From the NCBI GenBank assembly GCA_017517805.1, contig JAFWYD010000061.1, positions 1 to 64,000 on the forward strand: 64,000 nt of DNA, given 5' to 3'. The first letter of the stretch is position 1; each line of letters starts with the position of its first letter. Positions 1 through 9,918 of this stretch are shown piece by piece. The notes below the pieces were generated by a model, which was not told the origin of the DNA, did no database searches, and worked only from the letters and a program-made list of their open reading frames with translations. Origin of the DNA: Akkermansia sp. Lineage in GTDB: Bacteria; Verrucomicrobiota; Verrucomicrobiia; Verrucomicrobiales; Akkermansiaceae. The position numbers and the translations under genes are program-made.

Positions 1-149
1 ATCTATCGAGTATATCACACTTATGTGATAACTGCAAGAAAACTAGATTTTTACGATAATTCTTTCAGTGTAAATTCAAAGTAAATTTTCGCAAGCGGAA
101 TAACGAGTTTGTATGACACTTCTCAAATGCGTTTGCCCTGGTGCGAGAT
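1..149. other. Intergenic left edge with a perfect palindrome
   Basis: No gene is visible. The stretch downstream of the cardiolipin synthase gene holds a perfect palindrome at 13-30, TATCACA-CTTA-TGTGATA (7+4+7), in AT-rich sequence. It could be an operator for a gene left of the window or a weak terminator; no T-tract on either side decides this. Confidence 0.4.
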
Positions 150-1556
150 TCAGAGAGCAGGGGAAAGAAGCCGGCAGAAATTGGCAATGAGGCGGGTGGC
201 TGGTGAAACCTTGAGCCAGACATCGTGCGAAACCGGGCGGGAATCGGCCATATCCTCCTCCAGCATGGAGGCCACTTCTGCCGTGATTTTCGCGTCTTCC
301 ATGAGCAGGGTGAGTTCAAAGTTCAGCCGCAGGGAGCGTTCGTCCAGGTTTGCGGTGCCGATGCTGCATGTATGCGAGTCGACCACGCAGACTTTCTCAT
401 GCAGCACGCCTGGTTCATAGGCATACATCTGCACCCCGCTGTCTTGCATGTGCTGCAGGTAGGTGAACATGGCGAGCTGGGCTGCCAGGTGATCGCCTCG
501 CCGGGGGATGATGATGCGAACATCTACCCCGCGTATAGCGGCGGCACAGAGAGCTGCCTTTACGGCCTCGGTCGGGACGAAATACGGGCTTGCCAGCCAG
601 AGACGCTCGCGGGCAGTAGCAGCCAGTTCCAGCAGGATGAGCTGCCAGGTATTCATGGGCGAATCATCCGGCCCGCTGGGGATCAGCTGGCACTGGGTGT
701 TGCCAGCGTATTCCTTCCGGCGTGTCAGCCCCTGCAGAATGTCGCCCGTGGCACGCAGCCAGTCATCCATGAAACTCAGGATGCACTGGGCCACTACCGG
801 CCCTCGGAGACTCACGAATGTATCGCGCCAGTAGGTGCGCCTGGGGCTGCGGGTGTATTCCAGACCAATGTTGAGGCTTCCCAGGTAGGCCAGTTCTCCA
901 TCAATGACGACCAGTTTGCGGTGGTTGCGGTAGTTGATTCGCAGAATGGAACTCAGCCAGAAGCGTTTGCCGTTGAACGAAGCAACCATCACTCCTGCCT
1001 TGCGCAGGCTTCGCAGGTAACCAGCCGGGAGCTTGTGACAGCCGACTTCATCGTAGATGACATAGACCCGTACCCCGGCACGGGCTCGTTCTTCCAGAGT
1101 TTGGCGCAGGTAGATGCCAACCGGGTCATTGCGGATGATGAAGAACTCCAGCAGGATGGATTCCCGGGCCTGCCGGATGGCTTGCAGTAAATCCCGGTAG
1201 GTGTCATTCCCATCGCGCAAAAGACGCGCATGGTTGCCGGAGCAGGGGGCGTATCCGGTGCTTCGGGTGAGCAGGCTGCTCAGCCGGGTTGCTGATTCCT
1301 GCCATGCATCATTAGTTTTGAGGAAGGATTCTATCAACTCCCTGCTTTTTCTCATTGAAGTATGTCGGCGAATGCGGGCTGCTCCCAGCAGCAGATAAAG
1401 AGGAACTCCGACCCAGGGCAGAAGAAGAAGAACCAGTATCCAGGCAATGGTTCCCTGGGGGGAGTGCCTCTGGCCCAGGGCGTGGATAGCCATGGAAGCA
1501 CCTGCCAGATGGATGAGGATAATGATTCCGAAAAATATGTGGGGAACGAGGGGCAT
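150..1556 (-). CDS. cls: Cardiolipin synthase, phospholipase D superfamily
   Basis: A 468-residue inner-membrane enzyme that condenses two phosphatidylglycerols into cardiolipin and glycerol. Two hydrophobic segments (about residues 6-25 and 36-58) anchor it, as in bacterial ClsA. Both catalytic HKD motifs are intact: HRKLVVID with H212, K214 and D219, and HEKVCVVD with H386, K388 and D393. The length matches the usual 470-500 residues. It is the last gene of the nusA-infB-rbfA-AsmA operon, 30 bp after the AsmA-like gene, so its expression is probably tied to that transcript. A different PLD-type phosphatidyltransferase is possible, but the two TM helices plus paired HKD favour Cls. Confidence 0.93.
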   Translation of the reverse strand: MPLVPHIFFGIIILIHLAGASMAIHALGQRHSPQGTIAWILVLLLLPWVGVPLYLLLGAARIRRHTSMRKSRELIESFLKTNDAWQESATRLSSLLTRSTGYAPCSGNHARLLRDGNDTYRDLLQAIRQARESILLEFFIIRNDPVGIYLRQTLEERARAGVRVYVIYDEVGCHKLPAGYLRSLRKAGVMVASFNGKRFWLSSILRINYRNHRKLVVIDGELAYLGSLNIGLEYTRSPRRTYWRDTFVSLRGPVVAQCILSFMDDWLRATGDILQGLTRRKEYAGNTQCQLIPSGPDDSPMNTWQLILLELAATARERLWLASPYFVPTEAVKAALCAAAIRGVDVRIIIPRRGDHLAAQLAMFTYLQHMQDSGVQMYAYEPGVLHEKVCVVDSHTCSIGTANLDERSLRLNFELTLLMEDAKITAEVASMLEEDMADSRPVSHDVWLKVSPATRLIANFCRLLSPAL

Positions 1557-1586
1557 GTTCAGGAAAGGTTCCCACCTCAGTTACAT

Positions 1587-4500
1587 TTAATTTTTTGGGG
1601 CGGCGCTTTTTTTGCTCTCTGCTGCCGGTGTCGGTTCATTCATTTTCATAAAGACGACCTTCCATTGGGGAGAAAGGACATCGCCATGAACTTTGATATC
1701 AATCAGGAAGTTGGAAAGTAAGGTAATGGGGGCTGTAATGATTGTGGGTATGCTGGCAATCTGTGGCCACATGTCACCCTGGAGTGTAAGCTCGTGCAGG
1801 TTGATGTCCAGTTCTGCCCCGATTTCGAGGTTATAGCCTTCGGCTTTCATGTTTCGTGTGGTCAAGTGCCCGTTCTGGATATCGAATTCTGCGTGGGCCG
1901 AGTCAATGCCATAGCGAAGGAAATGATTGGCGAAGGGAACCTTGTATGTATAATTTTGTACGAAATCCATTACAGGACGACTGGTGCTGGCCTCAAACTG
2001 AACCTTCTCTGCTTTTGCTTTTGTTGAAATCTTGTCCTTCAATTTGACCAGGTATGATGGCAAATCGGTGATGAATTCTGCAATAGGACGGAAGAGCCCA
2101 ATCTGCATCAAATCGCCATCCTTCAATTTTAACTCTCCATATGCGCGTAGCTCATCCAGCTCAGGCTTTGCTGCCTGGAATCGTATGGCTCCACTGCAGA
2201 GAGCCGGGGTGAACTTGCCTCCATATGAGGCCACAATGTCTTTGAGATTAAGGTTGTCTGCCTTGACTAAACCATCAAGTGTCGTGTGCTTGCCGGAGAA
2301 TCCAATTCTCAGATTGGCGTTCATGACTCCACCCCAACATTGCGCGTTCATGCGGTCCAGGTACACATCTTTATCGCTGATGTTGATGAATCCGCTGAAA
2401 TTGGTGAAGGGAATAGTTGTCCCCAGAAAGCGAAAACCCGTGCCGGTAGTGCCTACTGCTTTGATGAGGCCCTTCATGGGAACCTTGCACCGGGATGAAA
2501 GAGGGAAGCAGCAGTAATCTGTTTCAATAGTTACAGGCTCTTTGAGAATGATATCCTCCATGAAATGCTGGATGGGGGCATAATACATTCCTATGGAATA
2601 TGCTGGGTAGCACTTGCCCTTGAGGTTATGAAGAGTTATGGTCAGGTCTTCAATATTGAAGCGTACTGCTTCGCCGGAAATGATACTGGTTTCACGGCCT
2701 TTCGGGAAGCCCATGCGTTTCAGCCAGGGGGTGTTGTCGTACACCAGGTGAGGCTTTGTCAGGTTGATGCGGATTTTCTCAGGGCGTGTTTTCCCCTTGG
2801 TATCCTTGCAGTTGACTTGTACGATGACCTCCACATGGCAGGTGCCTTTTCTAACCAGTGTGTAAGGATTCGGGCTTAAGTCTGTTCTCAGGTATTCCTT
2901 GCCCGTTTCCTTGCCCTGTGCATCGTATTCATCGCGGAGTGCGCCCAGGATGAACTCGAGGTTGTGCAGTTCTGCATCGCAGTTGACCAGGGCATTGACC
3001 CCATTATCGTAGCGGATGGTTGCATCAATGTTGGTGATGATGTTGCGGGTTTTACCTGGAGTGCAGCGGAAATCTCGCATGACCCAGTGGGCGGAGGCAT
3101 TGTCAAGGAGAGCATTGACGATATCCACAGGAATCGTATTAGAACCGGTGATGTGGCAGTCTTTGAGCGGGTTGCCCGATACCCGGACTTTGAGGCTCTC
3201 TTTCTCGTGGTGGATTTCCACGTTGGCTGCGTAACTCATAGTTCCACTATTCAGGGTGCTGAAATCTCCTTTGATTTGTACCCCCAGCGGAATTTCTCTC
3301 CCTCTGTATGCTGCGATGTTGTTGCAGACTCGTTTCAGTTCGGGAATGTGGATATCATAATGAGCTTTGGAAATCCGCTTTGCTTTTGTGTTGATAAGAG
3401 CGTCTCCCCGCAGGCTGAGCTTTTTGGGCATCTTTATTTCGTCAAATGGTTCTCCTCCGAAAAATGGTACCAAGGATGAAAGCGGGAGATTTGCTGTCAG
3501 ATCATTAATCAGCAGGAGACTACCATGTTGTATATGGGCGGTCGCACTCAGATTCAGTTCATCTTCGCCGCAGAGACCTGTCAGTATGATTCGGGTGGTA
3601 TCCGATTCCTGGTTCTGAATGGAAAGCTGGATGGCAGATGCGGAGGTCCCGTTGTTGTGAACCAGTTTCTGCAGACTGGCCTGAGCAGAGAAGTCCTGGA
3701 TGAGCCTGGTCCAGTCGTTCGGGTCCTTCTTCCATTCCGGCAGGCTGGCATTGAGCGCTATACCAGTGATGGTGCTCCTTGCATCGGCGTAGGCATCGGC
3801 CGTTAGCGATACATCGGAGGCTCCCATCTTAATATCGGAGAAATCTGTTGCAGCCTGTAAATCATGCAATGATGCATTGCATGCAAGCTTACTGGTTTCC
3901 ATCTTGAGACATGGGCTTGCCGCATTGTCGATAAGGAGGCTCAGTCCTGCTTTCCCAATGCTGAGTTTATCTTTCTGAATCAGGAGACCTTGCGTGCTCA
4001 GGTCAATATCCGCGTTGACCAGTTGAAACTGAGGAGCCTGAACTCTTCCTGCAAGAAAACGCATGCTGTAGTGATCAAAATGAACACTTTGTTCTGTTGC
4101 ATCATGGCAAATGCCCTGACAGTTCAGAGAGAGATCTGCTTTTTCCAGCTCATATCCTTTTCCCTGCAGCTTCTCTGCGACAAGCCGTGCTTCGCATGCT
4201 GTGAAAAATGGCTGCTTATTTTTGATATCGAAGAGAATGTTTCCCAGCGTGAGTGAGCATACTGCTTTTTCTGCGTTGACACCCTCCCCGGTAAGTTCAC
4301 CCGCAGTGATGGTCAGCTCGCAGTTTTGCAAAGTTGGCGCTTCGATTTTGTCGAGATACTCGAGTCCGGTAAATTTCAGCGTCAGGGCGGCGTTGCGGAG
4401 CCTGACTCCCTTTCCCTCAGCTAAACTTGTTGATACCTTGATTTCTGCTTCTTCCAGAACCGGAATGAAATCCTCAATACGAGTGGTTCCTGGTTCAAAA

Positions 4501-5882
4501 ACCGGAATTCGTGCTTTGCAGCTCAGGTGGCCGCTGAGCTTATCGGTGAGCTGAATATCATCAGGTATGGATAAACCGGGTGTATTACTGAAATCACGCG
4601 CGAGTTGCAGGATTGTTTCGGGCAGCAGCTGGAAGTCGGCCTCGAGAGTTCCTTGCCCATCAGCGGCTTTCCCGGTGATGTTGAGGTGGCCATCCTGTGT
4701 GTTAATGATGAAATTGTTGATAGATATACAACCATTTTTCATGAAGAAACTCATGTTGAGTTTCTCCACCAGGGTCTGACCGAACATAACATCTTCATGT
4801 TCAATACTACCGCGCAGGGTAATATTGTCCAAGGCATGCTCTTCGGTAAATTTGGCGCTGCCGTTCAGTTTTATCTCCGGCGTTTTGCCGTCCAGCGAGT
4901 TGATTTTTTCCAGTATGCTACTGGAATCTTTTACAATGTACTTCTTCACCATGTTGATGAGAGGTGCATTGCTGCTGGTGTGGAACTCGATTTCTCTCGA
5001 GCTGAGGTCATACGCACCCTGAAGTGAAATCCTGGTGTCAGGATTGTATGTCTTTAAATTGAGTTTATTGATGGTTATCGTCTTATGATCAAATATAGCA
5101 TCGAGCTCAGCATCTTTAACCTGTACTGAATCAATCTCGTACTCGGGAATCCAGGCGGTCAGTCTGGCTTTCAGTTCCTCTTCCCAGGAAAGGAGGAAAT
5201 TGATTTTTGGCCGGTTTGCAGAACCCCATTTCTGGCGTTCCAGCTCTTTGTGTAATTCCTGTATGTAGGGCTTGTTTTCTGCAAGCAGCGTGCTGAGCTT
5301 GTCAATGAGCGGAATCTGCTCGATTTTCGGAGCTGTCGAGCTCTCTGTCTTCGTTGCCTGCTGAGGGAAGAGTATGTGGACTTTGTTGTCAAAATCAATG
5401 CCATGCAGATTAGCTTTAACCAAGGCATCGAAACCACTCATCCGCGGAAAGAAGATGCAATAGGAATCGATGTTGCTGATGGTGATTTCATCTTCTTTTC
5501 CACATTTATCCGGAATGCGGATGCACCCGCCTTTCAGGCGGAGTTTGCTGGGAATACAATCCCCAGTCAGGAGCTGGAATAAATTGAATCCAAGCTCCAC
5601 TTTGCGCAAATAAAGTTCTGCGGGCTTCTCATTCGGTTGCGCTACCTTGAGAGAAATCTGCTCAATTTTGATGGCAAGGCCTTTTCGGGGAATAAATTTG
5701 ATATCTTTGAGCGTGATGGGAAGTCCTGCATCGGCGGCCTGTCGTTCTATAAAACGCTCAGCACTACTGGGTAATCCAACAGTGCTGAGCCAGATGATGA
5801 GCGCGACCAGCACGAGAACGCATGCCAGACACAGGTGAGGGAAAAGGTTACCAACGCGTCTGATGATGAGTTTGCCGGCCAT
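1587..5882 (-). CDS. AsmA/TamB-like giant envelope protein
   Basis: A 1431-residue protein with one N-terminal membrane anchor (about residues 14-33) and a very long periplasmic part. That part reads as repetitive beta-strand segments with recurring LTLG/LSLN-type strands, typical of AsmA-like proteins that form hydrophobic grooves bridging inner and outer membranes. The family (AsmA, TamB, YhdP) is linked to phospholipid transport to the outer membrane. The C-terminal third, with a segment on a membrane-proximal domain near residues 1180-1380, matches the layout of AsmA-like C-terminal domains. The start is 18 bp after rbfA and the gene precedes cls by 30 bp, so lipid transport and cardiolipin synthesis share a transcript. 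The subfamily cannot be fixed by eye. Confidence 0.8.
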   Translation of the reverse strand: MAGKLIIRRVGNLFPHLCLACVLVLVALIIWLSTVGLPSSAERFIERQAADAGLPITLKDIKFIPRKGLAIKIEQISLKVAQPNEKPAELYLRKVELGFNLFQLLTGDCIPSKLRLKGGCIRIPDKCGKEDEITISNIDSYCIFFPRMSGFDALVKANLHGIDFDNKVHILFPQQATKTESSTAPKIEQIPLIDKLSTLLAENKPYIQELHKELERQKWGSANRPKINFLLSWEEELKARLTAWIPEYEIDSVQVKDAELDAIFDHKTITINKLNLKTYNPDTRISLQGAYDLSSREIEFHTSSNAPLINMVKKYIVKDSSSILEKINSLDGKTPEIKLNGSAKFTEEHALDNITLRGSIEHEDVMFGQTLVEKLNMSFFMKNGCISINNFIINTQDGHLNITGKAADGQGTLEADFQLLPETILQLARDFSNTPGLSIPDDIQLTDKLSGHLSCKARIPVFEPGTTRIEDFIPVLEEAEIKVSTSLAEGKGVRLRNAALTLKFTGLEYLDKIEAPTLQNCELTITAGELTGEGVNAEKAVCSLTLGNILFDIKNKQPFFTACEARLVAEKLQGKGYELEKADLSLNCQGICHDATEQSVHFDHYSMRFLAGRVQAPQFQLVNADIDLSTQGLLIQKDKLSIGKAGLSLLIDNAASPCLKMETSKLACNASLHDLQAATDFSDIKMGASDVSLTADAYADARSTITGIALNASLPEWKKDPNDWTRLIQDFSAQASLQKLVHNNGTSASAIQLSIQNQESDTTRIILTGLCGEDELNLSATAHIQHGSLLLINDLTANLPLSSLVPFFGGEPFDEIKMPKKLSLRGDALINTKAKRISKAHYDIHIPELKRVCNNIAAYRGREIPLGVQIKGDFSTLNSGTMSYAANVEIHHEKESLKVRVSGNPLKDCHITGSNTIPVDIVNALLDNASAHWVMRDFRCTPGKTRNIITNIDATIRYDNGVNALVNCDAELHNLEFILGALRDEYDAQGKETGKEYLRTDLSPNPYTLVRKGTCHVEVIVQVNCKDTKGKTRPEKIRINLTKPHLVYDNTPWLKRMGFPKGRETSIISGEAVRFNIEDLTITLHNLKGKCYPAYSIGMYYAPIQHFMEDIILKEPVTIETDYCCFPLSSRCKVPMKGLIKAVGTTGTGFRFLGTTIPFTNFSGFINISDKDVYLDRMNAQCWGGVMNANLRIGFSGKHTTLDGLVKADNLNLKDIVASYGGKFTPALCSGAIRFQAAKPELDELRAYGELKLKDGDLMQIGLFRPIAEFITDLPSYLVKLKDKISTKAKAEKVQFEASTSRPVMDFVQNYTYKVPFANHFLRYGIDSAHAEFDIQNGHLTTRNMKAEGYNLEIGAELDINLHELTLQGDMWPQIASIPTIITAPITLLSNFLIDIKVHGDVLSPQWKVVFMKMNEPTPAAESKKSAAPKN

Positions 5883-5900
5883 GATGTGCAGAGGGTAGAA

Positions 5901-6287
5901 TCAGATTTCAGGGTCGAACTCTCCCTCTGGCAGTGGTGGTGCCTTCGGCAGGTTCATTTCGATGTCGTCCAGAAGATTCACCAGATCTACGCCACGCTGG
6001 GCTGAGTTATCGTGCTTGAACGTGAGCTTCGGGGTGTTGCGCAGCACCACCCGCTTGCTTACTGCCCGTTGAATCTCGCCGCGCTTGCGGCTGAGCTTCT
6101 CGATAACCTGGGCGGGGGCCATGCGGCCCACTACGCCCACCCACACGCGGCCTTCCTTGAGGTCTTCTGTGATTTCGACATCCAGAATCGAGACGATGGT
6201 GCCAGGCCATTCGAATTCCTTCTGAATGAAGGTCCCGATTTCCCGCTTCATCAGCTCGTTTACTTTGTCTAGACGCCGCGTTGCCAT
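5901..6287 (-). CDS. rbfA: Ribosome-binding factor A
   Basis: A 128-residue KH-fold protein that helps 30S maturation, binding near the 5' end of 16S rRNA. The N-terminus MATRRLDKVNELMKREIG and the later WVGVVG strand are typical. I chose the ATG at 6287: the longer reading frame overlaps infB and adds 14 residues unlike the family. It starts 5 bp after the infB stop, so translation is probably coupled. The C-terminal acidic tail (EGEFDPEI) is a common variation. nusA-infB-rbfA order is conserved across bacteria. Confidence 0.95.
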   Translation of the reverse strand: MATRRLDKVNELMKREIGTFIQKEFEWPGTIVSILDVEITEDLKEGRVWVGVVGRMAPAQVIEKLSRKRGEIQRAVSKRVVLRNTPKLTFKHDNSAQRGVDLVNLLDDIEMNLPKAPPLPEGEFDPEI

Positions 6288-6292
6288 GATTT

Positions 6293-8374
6293 TTACAATG
6301 TTTGTTTGATTTTTTCCAGGGAGTAGCATTCAATGATGTCTCCCTCCTCATAATCGTTGTAGTCAGCGAGGCGGATACCGCATTCCAGACCAGCCTTGAC
6401 TTCTTCCACTTCGTCCTGGAAGCGGCGGAGGGTCGACATCTTGCCATCGAACACCACCTGGCCATCGCGCAGAACGCGGGCTTCTGCGGTGCGGAGCATC
6501 TTGCCATCGGAGACATACGAACCGGCAGCCTTGCCCTTGTTGAGCTTGAATACCTGCTTGATTTCGGCGTGGCCAAGCACGGTTTCGCGCGTTTCGGGTT
6601 CGAGCAGACCCAGCATGGCATCCTTCACCTGGTCGATGAGCTCGTACACGATGGAGAATATCTTCACCTGCACGCCTTCGCGCTTCACGGCCTTCACGGC
6701 GTTGCTTTCCACCTTCACGTTGAAGCCCAGGATGACGGCATCGGAAGAGGAGGCCAGGAGTACATCGCTCTCAGAAATGGGGCCGGCTGCGGCTCCGATG
6801 AACTGGCATTCCACCTTCTCGCTTTCGATATCCATGATGGCCTTCTTGATGGCCTCCACAGAACCCTGCACGTCGCCCTTCAGGTAGAGCTTCAGTACGG
6901 CTTTCTGGGTGCCATCGCCCATCATGGCCAGGATATCTTCCATGCGGGAGCGCCGGGGGGCTGTAAGGCGCTGCTGGCGCAGCTCTTCCAGTCGCTCATC
7001 GGAGAGTTTGCGCGCGGCTCGTTCATTTTCCATTTCCACGAGCTCATCGCCCACATTCGGGGTTTCGAGGAAACCGGAAACTTCGGCGGGCATACCCGGA
7101 GTTGCCTTCTTGATTCGCTGGCCCTTGTCATCGAGCATGGTCTTCACCTTGCCGGAGTAGGGACCGCAGATGAAGGGCATACCCACCTTGAGGGTGCCGC
7201 TCTGCACAATGACCGTGGCGGAGCTACCCTTGCCTTGTTCCATGCGCGCTTCGATGATGGAGGCGCGGCAGTTGGCTTTCGGGTTGGCTTTGAGTTCCAG
7301 TACCTCAGCCTGCAGGCAGAGCAGGTCGAGCAGGTCATCTATGCCGGACCCGGTGTGGGCCGATACGTCCACACACTCGATTTCACCACCGAAATCGGTG
7401 GGCATCAGGTCATTTTCCATCAGCTGCGTGCGCACGCGGATCGGGTCTGCAGCAGGGAGGTCGCACTTGTTGACCGCCACGATGATGGTCTTACCGGCCG
7501 CCTTGGCGTGCATGATGGCCTCCTTTGTCTGGGGCATGATACCGTCATTTGCGGCCACCACCAGCACTACGATATCGGTCACGTCGGCACCGCGGGCGCG
7601 CATCTCGGTGAAGATGGCGTGGCCGGGGGTGTCGATGAAGGTGAGTGTGTTACCACCGTGTTCCACCGTGTAGGCTCCGATGTGCTGGGTGATACCGCCA
7701 GCTTCTCCGGCAGTCACCTTGGTGCGGCGGATGTAGTCGAGCAGGGAGGTCTTGCCGTGGTCCACGTGGCCCATCACCGTGATGATGGGGGTGCGGACTT
7801 TCAGCGCATCTTCGGGTTCTTCCTCTACCGCGACGGCTTCAGGTTCCTTGATTTCTTCCACCGGGGCCTTTACCCCTGCGCCTTTTTCGCGACGCACGCG
7901 TTCGTAGGTGAAACCGTGCTTCTCGCAAAGGGCTGCCACCTGGTCGCTGTCGAGTGTGGTTCCGGGGTTGGCAAACACGCCCATGGGAAGCAGCTCTGCA
8001 ATGAGCTTGAAGGGCTTCATGCCCATCAGGGTAGCCAGGTCTGCCACCGAGATGGGGGCTTTGATGTTCATGACCTTGGCATCATCGCCGACTGCGGGAG
8101 CCGGGGCAGGAGCGGGCTCTGCCTTAGGGGCGGGTTTCGGTGCCGGAGTTGGTGTAGGAGCGGGAGCCGGTGCCGGCGTGGCGACCGGAGTGGGGCTTGC
8201 CTTTTTCTTCTTCGGTGCGCTCAGCAGGTCCAGCGCTTCTTTCCGGGGCTTGGCTTCCTGGGGGGCGGCAGCGGGTACCGGAGCCGTCTGCTGGGGGGCA
8301 GGGGCTGCTTTCTTCTTTTTGGTGCCGCCGATGAGGTCAAGCACGGGGCCCTTGGTGTTTTCGTTCTTTGCCAT
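6293..8374 (-). CDS. infB: Translation initiation factor IF-2
   Basis: A 693-residue GTPase that brings initiator tRNA to the 30S subunit. The first 100 residues are a low-complexity Lys/Ala/Pro linker, shorter than in E. coli, followed by an IF2_N helical domain near 105-150. The G domain has GHVDHGKT at 202-209, DTPGH at 248-252 and NKCD at 302-305. Domains II, III and IV follow and the length is complete. It is the second gene of the nusA operon, 39 bp after nusA. Confidence 0.98.
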   Translation of the reverse strand: MAKNENTKGPVLDLIGGTKKKKAAPAPQQTAPVPAAAPQEAKPRKEALDLLSAPKKKKASPTPVATPAPAPAPTPTPAPKPAPKAEPAPAPAPAVGDDAKVMNIKAPISVADLATLMGMKPFKLIAELLPMGVFANPGTTLDSDQVAALCEKHGFTYERVRREKGAGVKAPVEEIKEPEAVAVEEEPEDALKVRTPIITVMGHVDHGKTSLLDYIRRTKVTAGEAGGITQHIGAYTVEHGGNTLTFIDTPGHAIFTEMRARGADVTDIVVLVVAANDGIMPQTKEAIMHAKAAGKTIIVAVNKCDLPAADPIRVRTQLMENDLMPTDFGGEIECVDVSAHTGSGIDDLLDLLCLQAEVLELKANPKANCRASIIEARMEQGKGSSATVIVQSGTLKVGMPFICGPYSGKVKTMLDDKGQRIKKATPGMPAEVSGFLETPNVGDELVEMENERAARKLSDERLEELRQQRLTAPRRSRMEDILAMMGDGTQKAVLKLYLKGDVQGSVEAIKKAIMDIESEKVECQFIGAAAGPISESDVLLASSSDAVILGFNVKVESNAVKAVKREGVQVKIFSIVYELIDQVKDAMLGLLEPETRETVLGHAEIKQVFKLNKGKAAGSYVSDGKMLRTAEARVLRDGQVVFDGKMSTLRRFQDEVEEVKAGLECGIRLADYNDYEEGDIIECYSLEKIKQTL

Positions 8375-8413
8375 TGTGTAGGAAAAATCTGATTCTTTTA
8401 GTTATACTGCCTC

Positions 8414-9703
8414 TCAGCAGCTTGCTTTGGCTTTGTTCAGGATATCCTGAGCTTCTTCGGCCGAGATGCCAAGAGCTTCCATGAGACTCTCTTCATCGGC
8501 ATATTCGGCAATGCCTTCCACCGTTGTGAACCCGGAGGCCACCATGGCTGCTGCCATGCTGTTGGAGATACCCAGGGTTGAGGCCAGTTCGCTGGCACCT
8601 TCGTTTGCCAGGCTCTTGGCCTGGGCTTTTTCATCGTAAGCTTCTACGCGCACATCCCAGCGCTCGTCCGGGGTGGAGATGAGGCGGGCGGTGAGCCGCA
8701 CATTCTGCCCCTTGCGTCCCTTGGCCTTGGCTGCGGCCTTATCATCCTCCACGATGACGGTCACAACGCGGGCGGCCTTGTCGACATTCACCTTCAGTGG
8801 TTCAATCGGAGCCAGGGATTCTGTCACCATGGAGGCCTTGTTGTCTGTGTACTCAAGGATGTCGACCTTCTCGTGGTTGAGTTCATTGACCACGTTCTTG
8901 ACGCGGGCTCCTCGCATGCCGACACAGGCACCGATGGGATCCACGTTCGGGTCGTTGCTGCGCACCACCATCTTGGTGCGGTAGCCGGCTTCGCGCACGA
9001 TGGTCAGAATCTCCACGGTGTGCTCGGCAATCTCGAGCACCTCGTTTTCGAAGAGACGGCGTACCAGGTTGGGGTGGCTGCGGGAGAGGATGAGTTCGTG
9101 GCCGCGCACGCCATCGCGCACTTCCACCACGTAGAAACGCATCTTGTCACCGCTGTTGTACTCCTCGCCGGGGATGCGTTGCTTCAGCGGCACCAGACCT
9201 TCAAACTTTTCAACCTCCACAATCACGTCACCTTTGTCGTAGCGCTTCACGGTGCCGGTCACCACTTCACCGGCGCGGTCGCGGAAGGCATCTGCCAGCA
9301 TTTCCTGCTCAGCCTTGCGGATACGCTGCTGCATGGTCTGGCGTGCCGTCTGCACGGCAATGCGGCCGAAGTCCTTCGGGGTGATATTCACGCTGATGGT
9401 GTCGCCGGGCTGGTACTCCTTGCCTTTTTTGGCACCTGCGGCCTGGGCTACGGAGAGCTTGACTTCGTTGAAGGCATCAACCAGCTCCTCATCTTCCACC
9501 ACAATCATGTCGGCCTTGATTTTGACCGTCCCCTTCTGCGGGTTAACCACGGCGCGGATATTGTTGATACGGTCTGCCCCCGGCACCATCTTGGAGTAAG
9601 CGGTGATGAAGGAAGCTTCGAGCGCCTGAAGGACGCGTTCGCGGGTCAGTTCCTTTTCGCGGACATAGTAATCAATCAGGGCGGAGATGTCTGTAGTGGC
9701 CAT
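8414..9703 (-). CDS. nusA: Transcription termination/antitermination factor NusA
   Basis: A 429-residue RNA polymerase-associated factor affecting pausing, intrinsic termination and antitermination. The order is an N-terminal polymerase-binding domain (about 1-125), S1 (about 130-200), KH1-KH2 (about 205-345, with the IGACVGMRGARVKNVVNEL patch), and a short helix-hairpin-helix C-terminal domain with an ELASTLGIS repeat. It lacks the second acidic repeat of the E. coli protein. It is first in its operon with no rimP upstream, which is less usual. Its leader carries an intrinsic terminator-like hairpin (see 9748-9773), so it may autoregulate. Confidence 0.97.
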   Translation of the reverse strand: MATTDISALIDYYVREKELTRERVLQALEASFITAYSKMVPGADRINNIRAVVNPQKGTVKIKADMIVVEDEELVDAFNEVKLSVAQAAGAKKGKEYQPGDTISVNITPKDFGRIAVQTARQTMQQRIRKAEQEMLADAFRDRAGEVVTGTVKRYDKGDVIVEVEKFEGLVPLKQRIPGEEYNSGDKMRFYVVEVRDGVRGHELILSRSHPNLVRRLFENEVLEIAEHTVEILTIVREAGYRTKMVVRSNDPNVDPIGACVGMRGARVKNVVNELNHEKVDILEYTDNKASMVTESLAPIEPLKVNVDKAARVVTVIVEDDKAAAKAKGRKGQNVRLTARLISTPDERWDVRVEAYDEKAQAKSLANEGASELASTLGISNSMAAAMVASGFTTVEGIAEYADEESLMEALGISAEEAQDILNKAKASC

Positions 9704-9747
9704 TGCTGTTGTGTCGTTGTGTCTAGTGGTTGGTTGTGTGCCGTGTA

Positions 9748-9773
9748 CAAAAAAAGAGCGGGTCGCAGACCCG
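9748..9773 (-). terminator. Terminator-like hairpin in the nusA leader (attenuator candidate)
   Basis: Read leftwards, the transcript has GCGGGTC-TGC-GACCCGC (7 bp, 3-nt loop, 9757-9773) followed by TCTTTTTTT. It lies between the nusA promoter (9811-9839) and the nusA start (9703). No upstream leftward gene ends here, so it cannot be a simple gene-end terminator. NusA stimulates intrinsic termination in other bacteria, so negative feedback on nusA is the natural reading. Confidence 0.75.
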
Positions 9774-9810
9774 CCCCAATCTCATAACGGACCGGAACTT
9801 GTACGCGCGT

Positions 9811-9839
9811 ATTATATGGATGATGGGCAGTTGTGTCAA
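9811..9839 (-). promoter_or_regulatory. Promoter of the nusA-infB-rbfA operon
   Basis: On the minus strand TTGACA (9834-9839) and TATAAT (9811-9816) are separated by exactly 17 bp, a full consensus sigma70 promoter. The predicted leader is about 100 nt and contains the hairpin at 9757-9773. Confidence 0.9.
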
Positions 9840-9879
9840 GTGCAAATCGCGTGTGCCAGGTAAACGAAATTTGAAATTC

Positions 9880-9908
9880 TTGACATGAGGTGACAATTGC
9901 TGTATGGT
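9880..9908 (+). promoter_or_regulatory. Promoter of the rRNA methyltransferase gene
   Basis: TTGACA (9880-9885), 17 bp, TATGGT (9903-9908). The -10 box covers the upstream ATG at 9904, so that ATG cannot be the real start. The next in-frame ATG (9919) is 10 bp past the -10 box, giving a leaderless or nearly leaderless mRNA. Confidence 0.75.
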
Positions 9909-9918
9909 AACGCGCGTT

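Noticed and set aside
6302..8392. Long plus-strand frame (696 codons) opposite infB
   Set aside because: Exact antisense of IF-2; composition is His/Gly-rich translation of GC-rich codons, with no start site or motif.
9904..9918. Upstream ATG of the rRNA methyltransferase
   Set aside because: The ATG is inside the TATGGT -10 box, so it would lie upstream of the transcript.
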